This document shows positions 19,901-27,647 of a stretch of 64,000 bases of DNA, in pieces. The notes under the pieces were generated by a model. That model ran no database searches and was not told the origin of the DNA. It saw nothing but the letters and a program-made list of their open reading frames with translations. The first letter of the stretch is position 1; each line of letters starts with the position of its first letter. The DNA lies in the NCBI GenBank assembly GCA_041689615.1, contig JBDNFW010000033.1:248001-312000 (forward strand), written 5' to 3'. Source of the DNA: UBA7359 sp041689615 (lineage in GTDB: Bacteria; Pseudomonadota; Gammaproteobacteria; Eutrophobiales; Eutrophobiaceae). The position numbers and the translations under genes were made by a program.

Positions 19901-20559
19901 CAATCCGGCCGAGATAAGCCACCTGCCAACATAACGTCAGTACGTCCTGCAATTAGTTCATCAACTGCATATTTCAGGGAATAGAGAGAAGAAGAACAAG
20001 CCGCATCTAATGTGTAAGCGCCTGCTCCTAAGCCTAAAGCTTTTGCCAACAAACCACCCGGCAATCCGGCAACGTATCGATTTAATGGTTCTATCTTTTC
20101 TTTTCCATCATCCGAGTCGATATTTAACTGTGCTTCAAAAAGGTGTTTAAATATTTCGTCACTAAAGAGAGATGATGACTCTGTGGGAAGCGCAATATTG
20201 CCAATGACAATACCAACACGTTCTTTATTAATAGCATTAGTCTTCGCATCTGCCCAGGCATCCCGACCTGCATGTAATAAAATTTGATACATCGGATCCA
20301 GACGTTGAAGCAAAGAAGCATCAACATTAAATCCAGCAGGATTAAATTCAAAATTTTGAATTAAACAAGCGCGACGTGAATTTACTTTATCCGGAGCTAA
20401 TTCTTCAGAATACAATTCATCAGCTTCTAGTCGCCAGCGATCTGCACCAACATTAATGGCAGTGTCCTTTGCATCAAGAATATTTTTCCAGAATTCATCA
20501 AGATCACTAGAACCAGGAAAAACGCCACCAATACCAACAATTGCTATTCGTTCTGCCAT
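13987..20559 (-). CDS. pfaC: PfaC-like PUFA synthase subunit with integrated acyltransferase (KS-CLF-AT-DH-DH)
   Basis: This is a 2190-residue megasynthase. Domains in order: ketosynthase (about 1-450) with catalytic Cys188 in DAACSSS and later HGTGTPVGD and GSVKSNVGHL; chain-length factor (about 460-880), where the Cys position reads Glu in VSSEETSG near 646; acyltransferase (about 985-1330) with GYS1036LGE; a linker at about 1340-1450; then two double-hotdog FabA-like dehydratases, with HF...VMPG motifs near 1703 (CHFVDDRVMPG) and 2088 (AHFYEDPVWPG), each preceded by a degenerate hotdog. Classic pfa loci encode KS-CLF-DH-DH as PfaC and the acyltransferase separately as PfaB. Here the PfaB-like AT sits inside and no separate pfaB is present. 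It follows pfaA by 38 bases and precedes oleA by 9. Confidence 0.92.
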   Translation of the reverse strand: MAERIAIVGIGGVFPGSSDLDEFWKNILDAKDTAINVGADRWRLEADELYSEELAPDKVNSRRACLIQNFEFNPAGFNVDASLLQRLDPMYQILLHAGRDAWADAKTNAINKERVGIVIGNIALPTESSSLFSDEIFKHLFEAQLNIDSDDGKEKIEPLNRYVAGLPGGLLAKALGLGAGAYTLDAACSSSLYSLKYAVDELIAGRTDVMLAGGLSRPDCLYTQMGFSQLNAISKSGRCSPFDSKADGLVVGEGAGIFVLKRLSDAIEQDDHIYATIEGIGLSNDIEGNIMSPDSEGQGRAMQSAYEMADWKPNQVQHIECHGTGTPVGDGVEFTSLKNLWQNHNVDGECVIGSVKSNVGHLLTAAGAAALMKTLLAMKHGVLPPTANYESPSNKIDLANSPFKVLNKAESWTIEDNTPRRAAISGFGFGGINAHVLLQEYKPKEKVTPVSTQSNSTQTDIAIVGMESRLGPWSNQQEFDQAVLFGSDMKLMPPNNWWGADSKECQGNLIEEVNVPLGRYRIPPAELKEMLPQQLLMLEVAANALEDAGLSELNAEQQCRTGVFIGIALDLNTTNFHFRWMQKKYASEWLKKLGVHLSGNDLFEWIENLKQAFGPALTANRTMGALGGIVASRIARAFHIGGPAFTVSSEETSGLRALESGVRALQLKELDQVIVGAVDIASDLRAVKGSVEQINNIADAATAFVLKRHEDAIRDGDNVYALIKGIGVASAGGCDIKPEQSAMITAIQNACSDAQCHLDAIDYISQSAGDDVINIPALQHAVTNAFPLGHSGAANGLMSVASSVSALHHCILPAENSGQARYWLKDSVKGARRALVNSTSIDGNCISVVLEQAQKQTQVNIDVKNITAKLFSLSADDKDSLISKIQSLSFDEVVEDKKEKYRVVLLINDEKEFNLAREETLAAIKSNNSIDNGRCYFSVSPLTENGKVAFVYPGSGNHFFGMGQELGIAFPGVLEKLNNENETLASQFAQGRFWQKDDGKELSHEEVIFGQVWLGTFISDVVASFAVKPDAVIGYSLGETAGFFSTRTWTARDEMLKRIQQSSLFTEELAGPCTSVQTAWGTEQPIDWALGVINTSEDKVKVVLEKFKHVYLLIINTPNECVIGGDKTELNNAIKELNAQYHPLSGVTTVHCEVARPVEKAYRDLHIFETTPPEDVTFYSGIRGGAYEVTQDSAADSILDQALAPFDYTKVINSAYEDGVRFFVEMGPGGSCTRMIDQILEDKAHYAKAVCVKGQNSVDNLLQILARLYVEGVDVNFSKLNINKEKQKTEYKNFISVKTGGEPFKVSAPPAKPDVIEHIQPKVKQSSVETINTSSSVTSLPMTANGDFQPMIQQMQLAEQARSEAQETFLRVSQGMTETITQAISMQMHLLNNTDDDLSQVTVRQEMPNKIDCLFDREQCMEFAVGSIGKMLGSEFADIDQYPTRVRLPDEPLMLADRILSVEGVADSLKDNPNTNGRVITEHDVLYDAWYLDLGRIPTCIAVEAGQADLFLSGYLGIDHIAKGLAVYRLLDAKITFHGPLPKAGETIHYDIRIEEFFRQDDTYLFRFNFEGSVNGEPLLTMTQGCAGFFTQQELDAGKGIVLTNMEKQQQQGVFTEDWKQLVAMQVESYSDEQLAVLREGNLAACFGESFNNIDLNNPVGLPSGRMTLVHRILKLDPNAGRFGIGQITGEADIHPDDWFLTCHFVDDRVMPGTLMYECCLHTLRVYLLRMGWIGEEDEFVYEPIIGEVSQLKCRGQVTEETKAVQYEITLKEIGYRDDGTPYVLADALMYGDHRAIVQMKNMSVQLTGLKRERLEALWEHKNTAETKQVLFDNESILAFAIGKPSEAFGDRYKIFDSERKIARLPGPPYKFLDRITSIKDCEQWVLKAGGIIEAKYDVPVDEWYFTEDNQPYMPFAVLLEVALQPCGWLAAYLGSALTSEVDISFRNLGGTATQYIKVTPEIGTLTTKVKMTSVSQSGGMIIQTYDYEMTSDQGLVYKGDTNFGFFSKQALADQIGIRDAKLYVPTELERSRGKSFVYPIDAPMPADMMRMVDDISLYDPEGGPNNLGFIEGTAKVKEEAWFFKAHFYEDPVWPGSLGLESFMQLLKVFAWERWQDELNIGEFAFESMALNQVHKWVYRGQILPVDEKVTIQAVITEIDDAEETIKADGFLTVDGRIIYQMKDFALRIT

Positions 20560-20597
20560 AACTTTATTACTCGTTCAGATTTATAAGATCTAAACTT

Positions 20598-23500
20598 CTA
20601 TATTGCTTCAAGACTTAATTGATTTTTCTCAAATGCCATTTGCAAAGAACTGTCACGTACGCATTCATAACAATCGATCAATGCTATCAACTGCCCTTTA
20701 CTATCGATGAACTCTATTGATGCATTAGCCCTATGATCAGTTTTCTCATTAACTACAGTAATAATTCTTGCTCCATCTTTTGGATAGTTGCGTTGATATT
20801 GACGGTAACTGGAAATGGCCGTCGGCAAAGAAGCAATACCTCTCTCTTCAAAACTCCAGAGGATCATCATCTGGAAGGCAGAATCAAGAATTAAAGGATC
20901 AGTTAACCAACTCGAACGTATCGGTTGGTTCATCCACGTTGATGGTTGCGGTGCTGCGTTTACATTGGCAGCAATACCTTTATCACTACAGTGAGTTACT
21001 TCTTTAATACCTTGTAGATCTTGCCCGTGAAACAACTGTCCATTTTTATAATATTCACCTTGAGTTTTATTGTATTTCTTATTTACCACTTTTAATTGCG
21101 GTAACACATTCGTTTCATAACTATCAGCCAAAATCATTATTGCACTGGCATGCAATAAGTCATCAGAACGTAATTCAACTGGCACTAAAGAAACATCACC
21201 TTTATGAATAATGTTGCCCGCAAGAATTCTCAAACGAATAGTTTCGTCAGCTTTTAAAGTAACACCTTTTAATACACGAAAATCGTCAAAGCCCTGAAAC
21301 TGCATGCCCGGATTTAAATGTAATGCACCATGTGCAAACCATTCGATAATAATAGCCACAGGCAAAACAGCCTGACCATTCATTACATGTGATTTTAGAA
21401 ACGCATGTGTATTAACTGAAAGCTCACGTTCAAAAGCTAAAGACAGCTCGCTGTTTTCGACTGACAATGCTGAATAATTCTTTAAAGGTATTTTTTGTAA
21501 AATATTATCTGATTCACCGAGTACAACTGTCTCCACAGGTCCATCAGATTCTATCTCATTTATTAAATACTCAGCACCGGCTCTGAGTCCAATAACACCA
21601 ACGCCTTCTTCTGCAAATAATTTTTTTAATGCAGGAGTCACCATGCCACCATCCCAGGGACCCCAGTTAACTGATAAGACTTTGCAATCCTTTCTATTGT
21701 GATTTTCTTGTACTGCTTGCTTATTTAAGATTTCATTTGCCGCAGCGTAGTCAACCTGGCCTTTACGCCCCAATCTAGCTGTCGTCGATGAAAATAAAAC
21801 TATCAGTTTTAATGTGTCATTATTAGTTGCTGTCAATAAATTATCTAAACCATCTACCTTGGTAGAATAAACAGTATTGAATTGTTCTTCTGTTTTATCT
21901 TCTATCAAACGATCCGCAAGCACACCAGCAGCATGTATTATTCCAGTAACATTACCTAACTCAGCACGTGCTAAATCAATTGTATTTGTAACCGCATCAA
22001 CATCAGTAACATCAACTGAGCTGTACTGAACTTTTGTACCCGTCTGTTCGATGCGTTCCAGCGTTGCTTTAATTTCACGATTAGCCAAAATGGATTGATA
22101 TTGTTTTTCAAGTTCAGCAGGACGCAAATTTTTTTCTGCTTCATCCATAATCGCTTTCTTGATACTTGCCGCATCGGACAAAGATGATAACCATTCTGGT
22201 TCGTTCTTCGGTTCTGGACTGCGGCCTAATAGTAACAAACTACATTGATATGTTTCGGCTAACTTAACCGCTACTTCAGCAGTCACGCCGCGCGCACCTC
22301 CGGAAATAACAATAAGATCGTCTTGATTTAAAGCTGTTCGTTCTTGTTTACTATCAGAGAGCGCCTCTTCTTCTAATAATAACTGACTTGCTTTTTCATC
22401 TGACAAACCGACTTCTAAAGGCCCATCGAGAAAGAGTTCATTTTGAATTAAATCAACTGATGCTGAAGCTTGATTAATATCAATCGATTTGCAATTAACA
22501 TCAGACCATTCTTTATCTGCCGTTTTAATAATGCCATACAGCCCAGCCTGAACAGGATTAGTTTCAATACTGCCATTAAATCCAAAACTTCCGCCCAATG
22601 ATGTTATTGAAGCAAGTATGCCTTTTGATTTTTTTAGACTATCAGCACAACGCTGCACCAATGAAAATGTATCAAGCAAATATTGTTTATCCGCTTCTAC
22701 TTTGGCGCAAATAATTAAAGCACCTAATTCATCAATTGCTGCTTGACCATTATTAATAAGCTTTGTTTTATATCCTTTTTCTTTTAATGTCGTTGCTAAC
22801 TGATCAGCCAGTTCACCACCCTCTTTCGTAATCCAGATTTCTTTATCTTTATTAAAGTCTATCTGTTGGCGAGACCCTGTTTCATCAAGTTCAGCAAGGT
22901 GAACAACACTGCGGACAATTCTTGATTCTTTTTTGCTTTCAACGACTGCTTCTTTGACTGCTGCAACTGTTACTACTTTATTACCAGTAACAACTTGCTC
23001 GTTCATATAATCAATGATTTGTTGCAAGGTCTGTAAAGCAGCTAAATCATCCGCTGATACAGTCGGCAAGTCTGGCATTTTGTCTTGTAATGCCGATAAG
23101 ATTTCCACACGTTTAATTGAGTCGATACCAAGATCACTATCCAGATTCATTTCCAGATTTAACATATCCACTGGATAACCGGTTTTATCTGCCACAACCT
23201 CTAATAATACTTCTGATAAATTCGAATCACTTACTGGGAGTGACTGTTCTTGTTGATCAGAAGGTAATGCTTCAGAAATATTAAAAACATCAACAATCGA
23301 TTGCAATGTTTGTAAGGTGGCCATGTCATCAGGACTAACTGAAGGTAATTCAGGTATGCGTTCTTGTATTGCAGATAAAATTTCAACGCGCTTAATCGAA
23401 TCAATACCGAGATCGCTATCCAGATTCATTTCCAGATTTAACATATCTACCGGATAACCGGTTTTGTCTGCCACAACTTCAAGTAGAGTATCTGCAAAAC

Positions 23501-26500
23501 CGTTAATAACACTTGTCGTATTAACAGCAACTACAACAGGTGCAGATTCCGTTTGTTCAGTGATAAATAATTCTGTTATAGATCGTAAGGTTTGCAATTG
23601 CCCCAATTCATCTGGACTGATTGTTGGTAATTCTGGCATTGCTTCTTGCAATGCCGATAAAATCTCAACACGTTTGATCGAATCGATACCGAGGTCGCTA
23701 TCAAGATTCATATCCAGTTCCAACATATCTATTGGATAACCGGTTTTTTCTGAAACGATTTCTAATAAAACTTTAGCGAAGTTGTCATCAACTTGAGTCG
23801 CTGCTGCCACAGTTTTTGTTGTAGTACTTGCGGCAATCCCCACCGGTCTACCGGCAGCAATAAATTCAACAATATGTTGCAAGAACTGGAAGGTGCCTAA
23901 TTCTTCCGGATTAACAGCTTGCGACCAGGGTAATTGTTCTTGCAAGGCAGAAAGAATTTCAACACGCTTAATTGAATCAATTCCCAAATCAGTATCCAGA
24001 CTCATATCGAGACTTAACATTTCTAATGGATAACCCGTTTTTTCTGAGACGACTTTTAATAACAAATTATTTATATCAATATCCGTTGTTTCAATTGAAA
24101 CTGGAGCAGACTGAATGGTTTCTTCTCTCTCTTTAACAAGCGGCGCTTTGATTAGATTATTTTTTTTTGGCTCAGATTTTATTGATTCTGTTTTTTGTGC
24201 CGGCGCACTGACTTGTGTTAGCTGTTGTACAGCTAAAGGTTGTCCTGACATTAATCGAAATTGCTGATCTAACAATGATTGAATTGATTTTTGTGCTGTC
24301 TCCTGTCCTTCAAGATACTGCTGATGTAAACGCGCGGTTTGTTCCTGCATTTTTTGTAAGGCAATAATGCTTTCCTGCGTAGCTTGTAATAAACCGCTGC
24401 TTGCAACAGTGCTAACTGATGTTGTTACTTGTTCAGTTTCTTTAGAAGAAATATTTTTTACATCATTCGTCATGGCATTAACATTAATTACTGGTTTAGA
24501 TTTTGGTTTACTTGCTGGACGCGGCTTACGCGGCATTGTGTAATTCGCACCACTTATTGCTATGGTCATTACAGGTTTTACATCTTTAGCCGGTCTTTCC
24601 ATGGTTGAACATGATGCATCCCATTTATTAAGTTCAACTTGTTGTCCATTAACTGCTAACGTTGCTAACACAAGAGCCAAATCATATTGACCTTGCTTCT
24701 TGCCGACTGAGGCATCAATAGCAATAGTAGTAATAGGTTTGTCTGCAAGAATTGAATTAATTAATCCGGTTAATATTTTTCCCGGGCCTACTTCAACAAA
24801 AGTCGTAATACCTTCTGCATATAGTTTTTCAACCTGTTCGACAAAACGAACAGGCGATGCTAATTGATATGCTAATAGTTGTTTCGCTGCGTCAACATCT
24901 TTTGGATAAGTGTCAGTCGTTGTATTGGATAAAACCTGATAATTGTTTTTTTCGAACTTAAATGGCGCCAGTGCTTCAGCAAATGGTTTCGCAGCATCAG
25001 CAACAAATGAACTGTGAAATGCTGCTGCTACAGGTAATTTAATTGCACGTATTTTTTCAGCTTTAGCAACTTTTGCAAAAGCATCCACTTGATCTGTTGA
25101 ACCTGATAACACAACCTGTGTTGGTGAGTTATGATTTGCAATAACCAGTTCTAACTTATTTTTTTTCAATAAGGACTCTACTTGTTCATAAGGCGCAACG
25201 ACTGCCAGCATAGAACCTCTATCACCTTCACCTGTAGCCATTAACTCACCACGAATTCGTGATAAGCGATGCAATGTTTCAGCGTTATACATGCCTGCTG
25301 CCGATAGTGCAGTTAATTCACCATAACTATGACCAATCGCAGCTTTTGGCTTAACAGAAAAATAATTTAATACTTCAAGCGCACCAAGACTTACAGCACC
25401 AATGGCAGGCTGTGCATTTTGCGTTTGTCGTAAAGTTTCTTCCTGATGTTTTTGATCAGCTTTGGAAAAAACAGGAATAGGATAAAGCACATCACCCAAG
25501 CTTTCTTTTCCTAGGCTTTCTTTACCCGTCGCTTCTATGAAAATATTGTTTGCTTGTTCTAATACATTTAAAAACTGAGGAAACTGACAGGCTAGATCAC
25601 GACACATGCCAGTGTATTGCGAACCTTGTCCCGGGAAAACAAAAGCAATGTTGTCGTTGTTTCTTTCAGAACTGTATGCAACACCATCAGGTCTTTGCCA
25701 TGCTGATTCAGATGAAGATGTTAATTGCTTTTTAATATCAGCAATAAACTTTTGTCTATCTTCATTTGATTTTTCAATGACTATCGTTAAACGATGAGCT
25801 GCATCGCTTTTAAAACTTTGACATGAATCATAAGCAAAAAACCTGAGTTCATTCCATGAATCAAGAATGGTAGACTCTGGTAACTGTTTTATTAATTCTT
25901 CTTTTGAATCTACGCTTAAAGCAATAATTAAAACAGTACCATCCCATTCAATTTCGGTTTTCGTTTCTTCAGCTTCTTCAAGTACACAATGAAAATTGCT
26001 GCCGCCAAAACCAAACGAACTTAATCCCGCACGACGCGGAGTAGATTGTGTTTTTAACCATGGACGTTTCACGGTATTGAGATAAACAGGTGAAGTACCG
26101 GGATTAATAATTTCTAATGGTTCATCTACTTTAATACTCGGTGGTAAAACTTTATATTTTAAAGCCATGGCCGTTTTAATCAGTCCGGCAACACCGGCTG
26201 CAGCTTTGGTATGTCCGATCATCGATTTTACTGATCCAATCGCACACCATGTTTCACCATCATTATCTTGTCCATAAACACCGGACAACGCAGTTGCTTC
26301 AACAGCATCACCAACTGATGTACCTGTACCATGCGCTTCAACTAACTCAATGCTTCTTGGAGTAACATCCGCTTCACGATAGGCATTCCATAATGCTTTG
26401 GTTTGACCTGTAGCACTCGGTGCATAAATGGCATTACCTCTACCATCAGACGAAGAACCGATACCACGTAATACCGCATAGATTTTATCGTTGTCACGTT

Positions 26501-27362
26501 TAGCATCGTCAAGTCGTTTTAATACAACGGCACCAATGCCTTCACCTAAAATTGTTCCATCGCCTTCTTTAGCAAACGGACGACTATTACCTGTTGGCGA
26601 TAAGGCCGGTGTTTTACTAAAACACATATACATAAAAATATCGTTAAAGGTATCGACACCACCGGTAATAGCCATATCAACTCTGCCGGCACTCAGTTCC
26701 ATTGAAGCAAGGTGTAATGCACTTAATGAACTCGCACAAGCTGCATCAACAACACAATTGGTGCCACCAAAATCAAATCTATTAGCAATACGACCGGCTG
26801 CAACATTACCTAATAAACCAGGGAATGAATTCTCTTGCCAGGGCACATAACCATCAGCAATGCGTTGTACGACATCTTCTGCTGTTTCAGGATCTATTCC
26901 AGCATCGGCTAATGCTTTTCGCCATATTGGATGACCGAGTCGAGCACCTAACGGAATCACTAATTCTAATGTACCGGTCACACCCATAATGACGCTGGTG
27001 CGATCACGATCAAATTCACGACCATCACCTGCATCTTTAGCAGTGGAATAATTCGCATCTAATAATGCCTGACGCGTAACCACCATACCTAATAATTGTG
27101 TGGTATCCGTCGCTTCAATATTGTTCGGACTTAGTCCGTATAACAGTGGGTTAAATTCTTGCGCATTAATAAAACCACCACGTTTAGCATAAGTCATATC
27201 TGGTGCAGTTTTATCCGCATCAAAATAATCTTCCGGTTTCCAATGCGTATCAGGTATATCAGTTATCGCATCAACGCCTTCACGAATATTGGTCCAATAC
27301 TCTTGAGGATTATCTGCTTTAGGAAATAGACAACCAATACCAACAATAGCAAGAGGCTTCAT
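20598..27362 (-). CDS. pfaA: PfaA-like PUFA synthase subunit (KS-AT-4xACP-KR-DH)
   Basis: This is a 2254-residue iterative type I synthase. Ketosynthase (about 1-450) has Cys209 in DAACASS, HGTGTSVGD and GHTKAAAG. Malonyl acyltransferase (about 570-880) has GHS679YGE. An Ala/Lys/Pro-rich linker follows. Four tandem acyl carrier domains centre on LGIDSIKRVEIL, with the phosphopantetheine Ser near 1130, 1227, 1322 and 1414. A ketoreductase begins with ISGGARGVTAEVA near 1685, and a hotdog-type dehydratase region covers about 1960-2254. Four ACPs is at the low end for PfaA. No enoyl reductase is present, consistent with the separate PfaD. The start ATG (27360-27362) lies directly behind GGAGG, which is inside one arm of a repeat element described separately. 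Confidence 0.93.
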   Translation of the reverse strand: MKPLAIVGIGCLFPKADNPQEYWTNIREGVDAITDIPDTHWKPEDYFDADKTAPDMTYAKRGGFINAQEFNPLLYGLSPNNIEATDTTQLLGMVVTRQALLDANYSTAKDAGDGREFDRDRTSVIMGVTGTLELVIPLGARLGHPIWRKALADAGIDPETAEDVVQRIADGYVPWQENSFPGLLGNVAAGRIANRFDFGGTNCVVDAACASSLSALHLASMELSAGRVDMAITGGVDTFNDIFMYMCFSKTPALSPTGNSRPFAKEGDGTILGEGIGAVVLKRLDDAKRDNDKIYAVLRGIGSSSDGRGNAIYAPSATGQTKALWNAYREADVTPRSIELVEAHGTGTSVGDAVEATALSGVYGQDNDGETWCAIGSVKSMIGHTKAAAGVAGLIKTAMALKYKVLPPSIKVDEPLEIINPGTSPVYLNTVKRPWLKTQSTPRRAGLSSFGFGGSNFHCVLEEAEETKTEIEWDGTVLIIALSVDSKEELIKQLPESTILDSWNELRFFAYDSCQSFKSDAAHRLTIVIEKSNEDRQKFIADIKKQLTSSSESAWQRPDGVAYSSERNNDNIAFVFPGQGSQYTGMCRDLACQFPQFLNVLEQANNIFIEATGKESLGKESLGDVLYPIPVFSKADQKHQEETLRQTQNAQPAIGAVSLGALEVLNYFSVKPKAAIGHSYGELTALSAAGMYNAETLHRLSRIRGELMATGEGDRGSMLAVVAPYEQVESLLKKNKLELVIANHNSPTQVVLSGSTDQVDAFAKVAKAEKIRAIKLPVAAAFHSSFVADAAKPFAEALAPFKFEKNNYQVLSNTTTDTYPKDVDAAKQLLAYQLASPVRFVEQVEKLYAEGITTFVEVGPGKILTGLINSILADKPITTIAIDASVGKKQGQYDLALVLATLAVNGQQVELNKWDASCSTMERPAKDVKPVMTIAISGANYTMPRKPRPASKPKSKPVINVNAMTNDVKNISSKETEQVTTSVSTVASSGLLQATQESIIALQKMQEQTARLHQQYLEGQETAQKSIQSLLDQQFRLMSGQPLAVQQLTQVSAPAQKTESIKSEPKKNNLIKAPLVKEREETIQSAPVSIETTDIDINNLLLKVVSEKTGYPLEMLSLDMSLDTDLGIDSIKRVEILSALQEQLPWSQAVNPEELGTFQFLQHIVEFIAAGRPVGIAASTTTKTVAAATQVDDNFAKVLLEIVSEKTGYPIDMLELDMNLDSDLGIDSIKRVEILSALQEAMPELPTISPDELGQLQTLRSITELFITEQTESAPVVVAVNTTSVINGFADTLLEVVADKTGYPVDMLNLEMNLDSDLGIDSIKRVEILSAIQERIPELPSVSPDDMATLQTLQSIVDVFNISEALPSDQQEQSLPVSDSNLSEVLLEVVADKTGYPVDMLNLEMNLDSDLGIDSIKRVEILSALQDKMPDLPTVSADDLAALQTLQQIIDYMNEQVVTGNKVVTVAAVKEAVVESKKESRIVRSVVHLAELDETGSRQQIDFNKDKEIWITKEGGELADQLATTLKEKGYKTKLINNGQAAIDELGALIICAKVEADKQYLLDTFSLVQRCADSLKKSKGILASITSLGGSFGFNGSIETNPVQAGLYGIIKTADKEWSDVNCKSIDINQASASVDLIQNELFLDGPLEVGLSDEKASQLLLEEEALSDSKQERTALNQDDLIVISGGARGVTAEVAVKLAETYQCSLLLLGRSPEPKNEPEWLSSLSDAASIKKAIMDEAEKNLRPAELEKQYQSILANREIKATLERIEQTGTKVQYSSVDVTDVDAVTNTIDLARAELGNVTGIIHAAGVLADRLIEDKTEEQFNTVYSTKVDGLDNLLTATNNDTLKLIVLFSSTTARLGRKGQVDYAAANEILNKQAVQENHNRKDCKVLSVNWGPWDGGMVTPALKKLFAEEGVGVIGLRAGAEYLINEIESDGPVETVVLGESDNILQKIPLKNYSALSVENSELSLAFERELSVNTHAFLKSHVMNGQAVLPVAIIIEWFAHGALHLNPGMQFQGFDDFRVLKGVTLKADETIRLRILAGNIIHKGDVSLVPVELRSDDLLHASAIMILADSYETNVLPQLKVVNKKYNKTQGEYYKNGQLFHGQDLQGIKEVTHCSDKGIAANVNAAPQPSTWMNQPIRSSWLTDPLILDSAFQMMILWSFEERGIASLPTAISSYRQYQRNYPKDGARIITVVNEKTDHRANASIEFIDSKGQLIALIDCYECVRDSSLQMAFEKNQLSLEAI

Positions 27363-27620
27363 CTGAGTACCTCCAAAAATGCACTTTTCCCGCGATCGCC
27401 GCGTCGGCTCCGTACTTGAATACTCACAGAGTACGATGTTCTCATGTATGTTTTATACATTGCGATTCTCGGCAATTGCTCCCGGCATTGCTCTACCTCC
27501 TGCATCCATGCAGTCGTCCGCGTATGCATCCTTGCACTTATGTACAGGGATGTACTGTATACCGGTTTTGCAGGAGCAAAAACCGGACACGAAAAAATCA
27601 CTATTTCTTGAGGTACTCAG
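27363..27620. repeat. Dispersed intergenic element, copy A (between pfaD and pfaA)
   Basis: This element of about 258 bp is bounded by an 11-bp perfect inverted repeat, CTGAGTACCTC at 27363-27373 and GAGGTACTCAG at 27610-27620. The inner left end AAAAATGCACTTTT, the middle ACTCACAGAGTACGATGT and the inner right end AAAAAATCACTATTT match copy C. Copy A carries about 100 extra bases (roughly 27485-27590), including a CCGGTTTTGC/GCAAAAACCGG hairpin at 27562-27586. On the - strand mRNA the left arm contains the GGAGG ribosome site of pfaA. Short open frames here on both strands have no supporting features. Confidence 0.75.
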
Positions 27621-27647
27621 TTTTTTAATGTGTTTCTTTGACATAAC

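Noticed and set aside
23090..24030. Four near-identical DNA segments spaced about 280-290 bases
   Set aside because: They are the tandem ACP domains of PfaA (DSIKR motifs), not an intergenic or CRISPR repeat.
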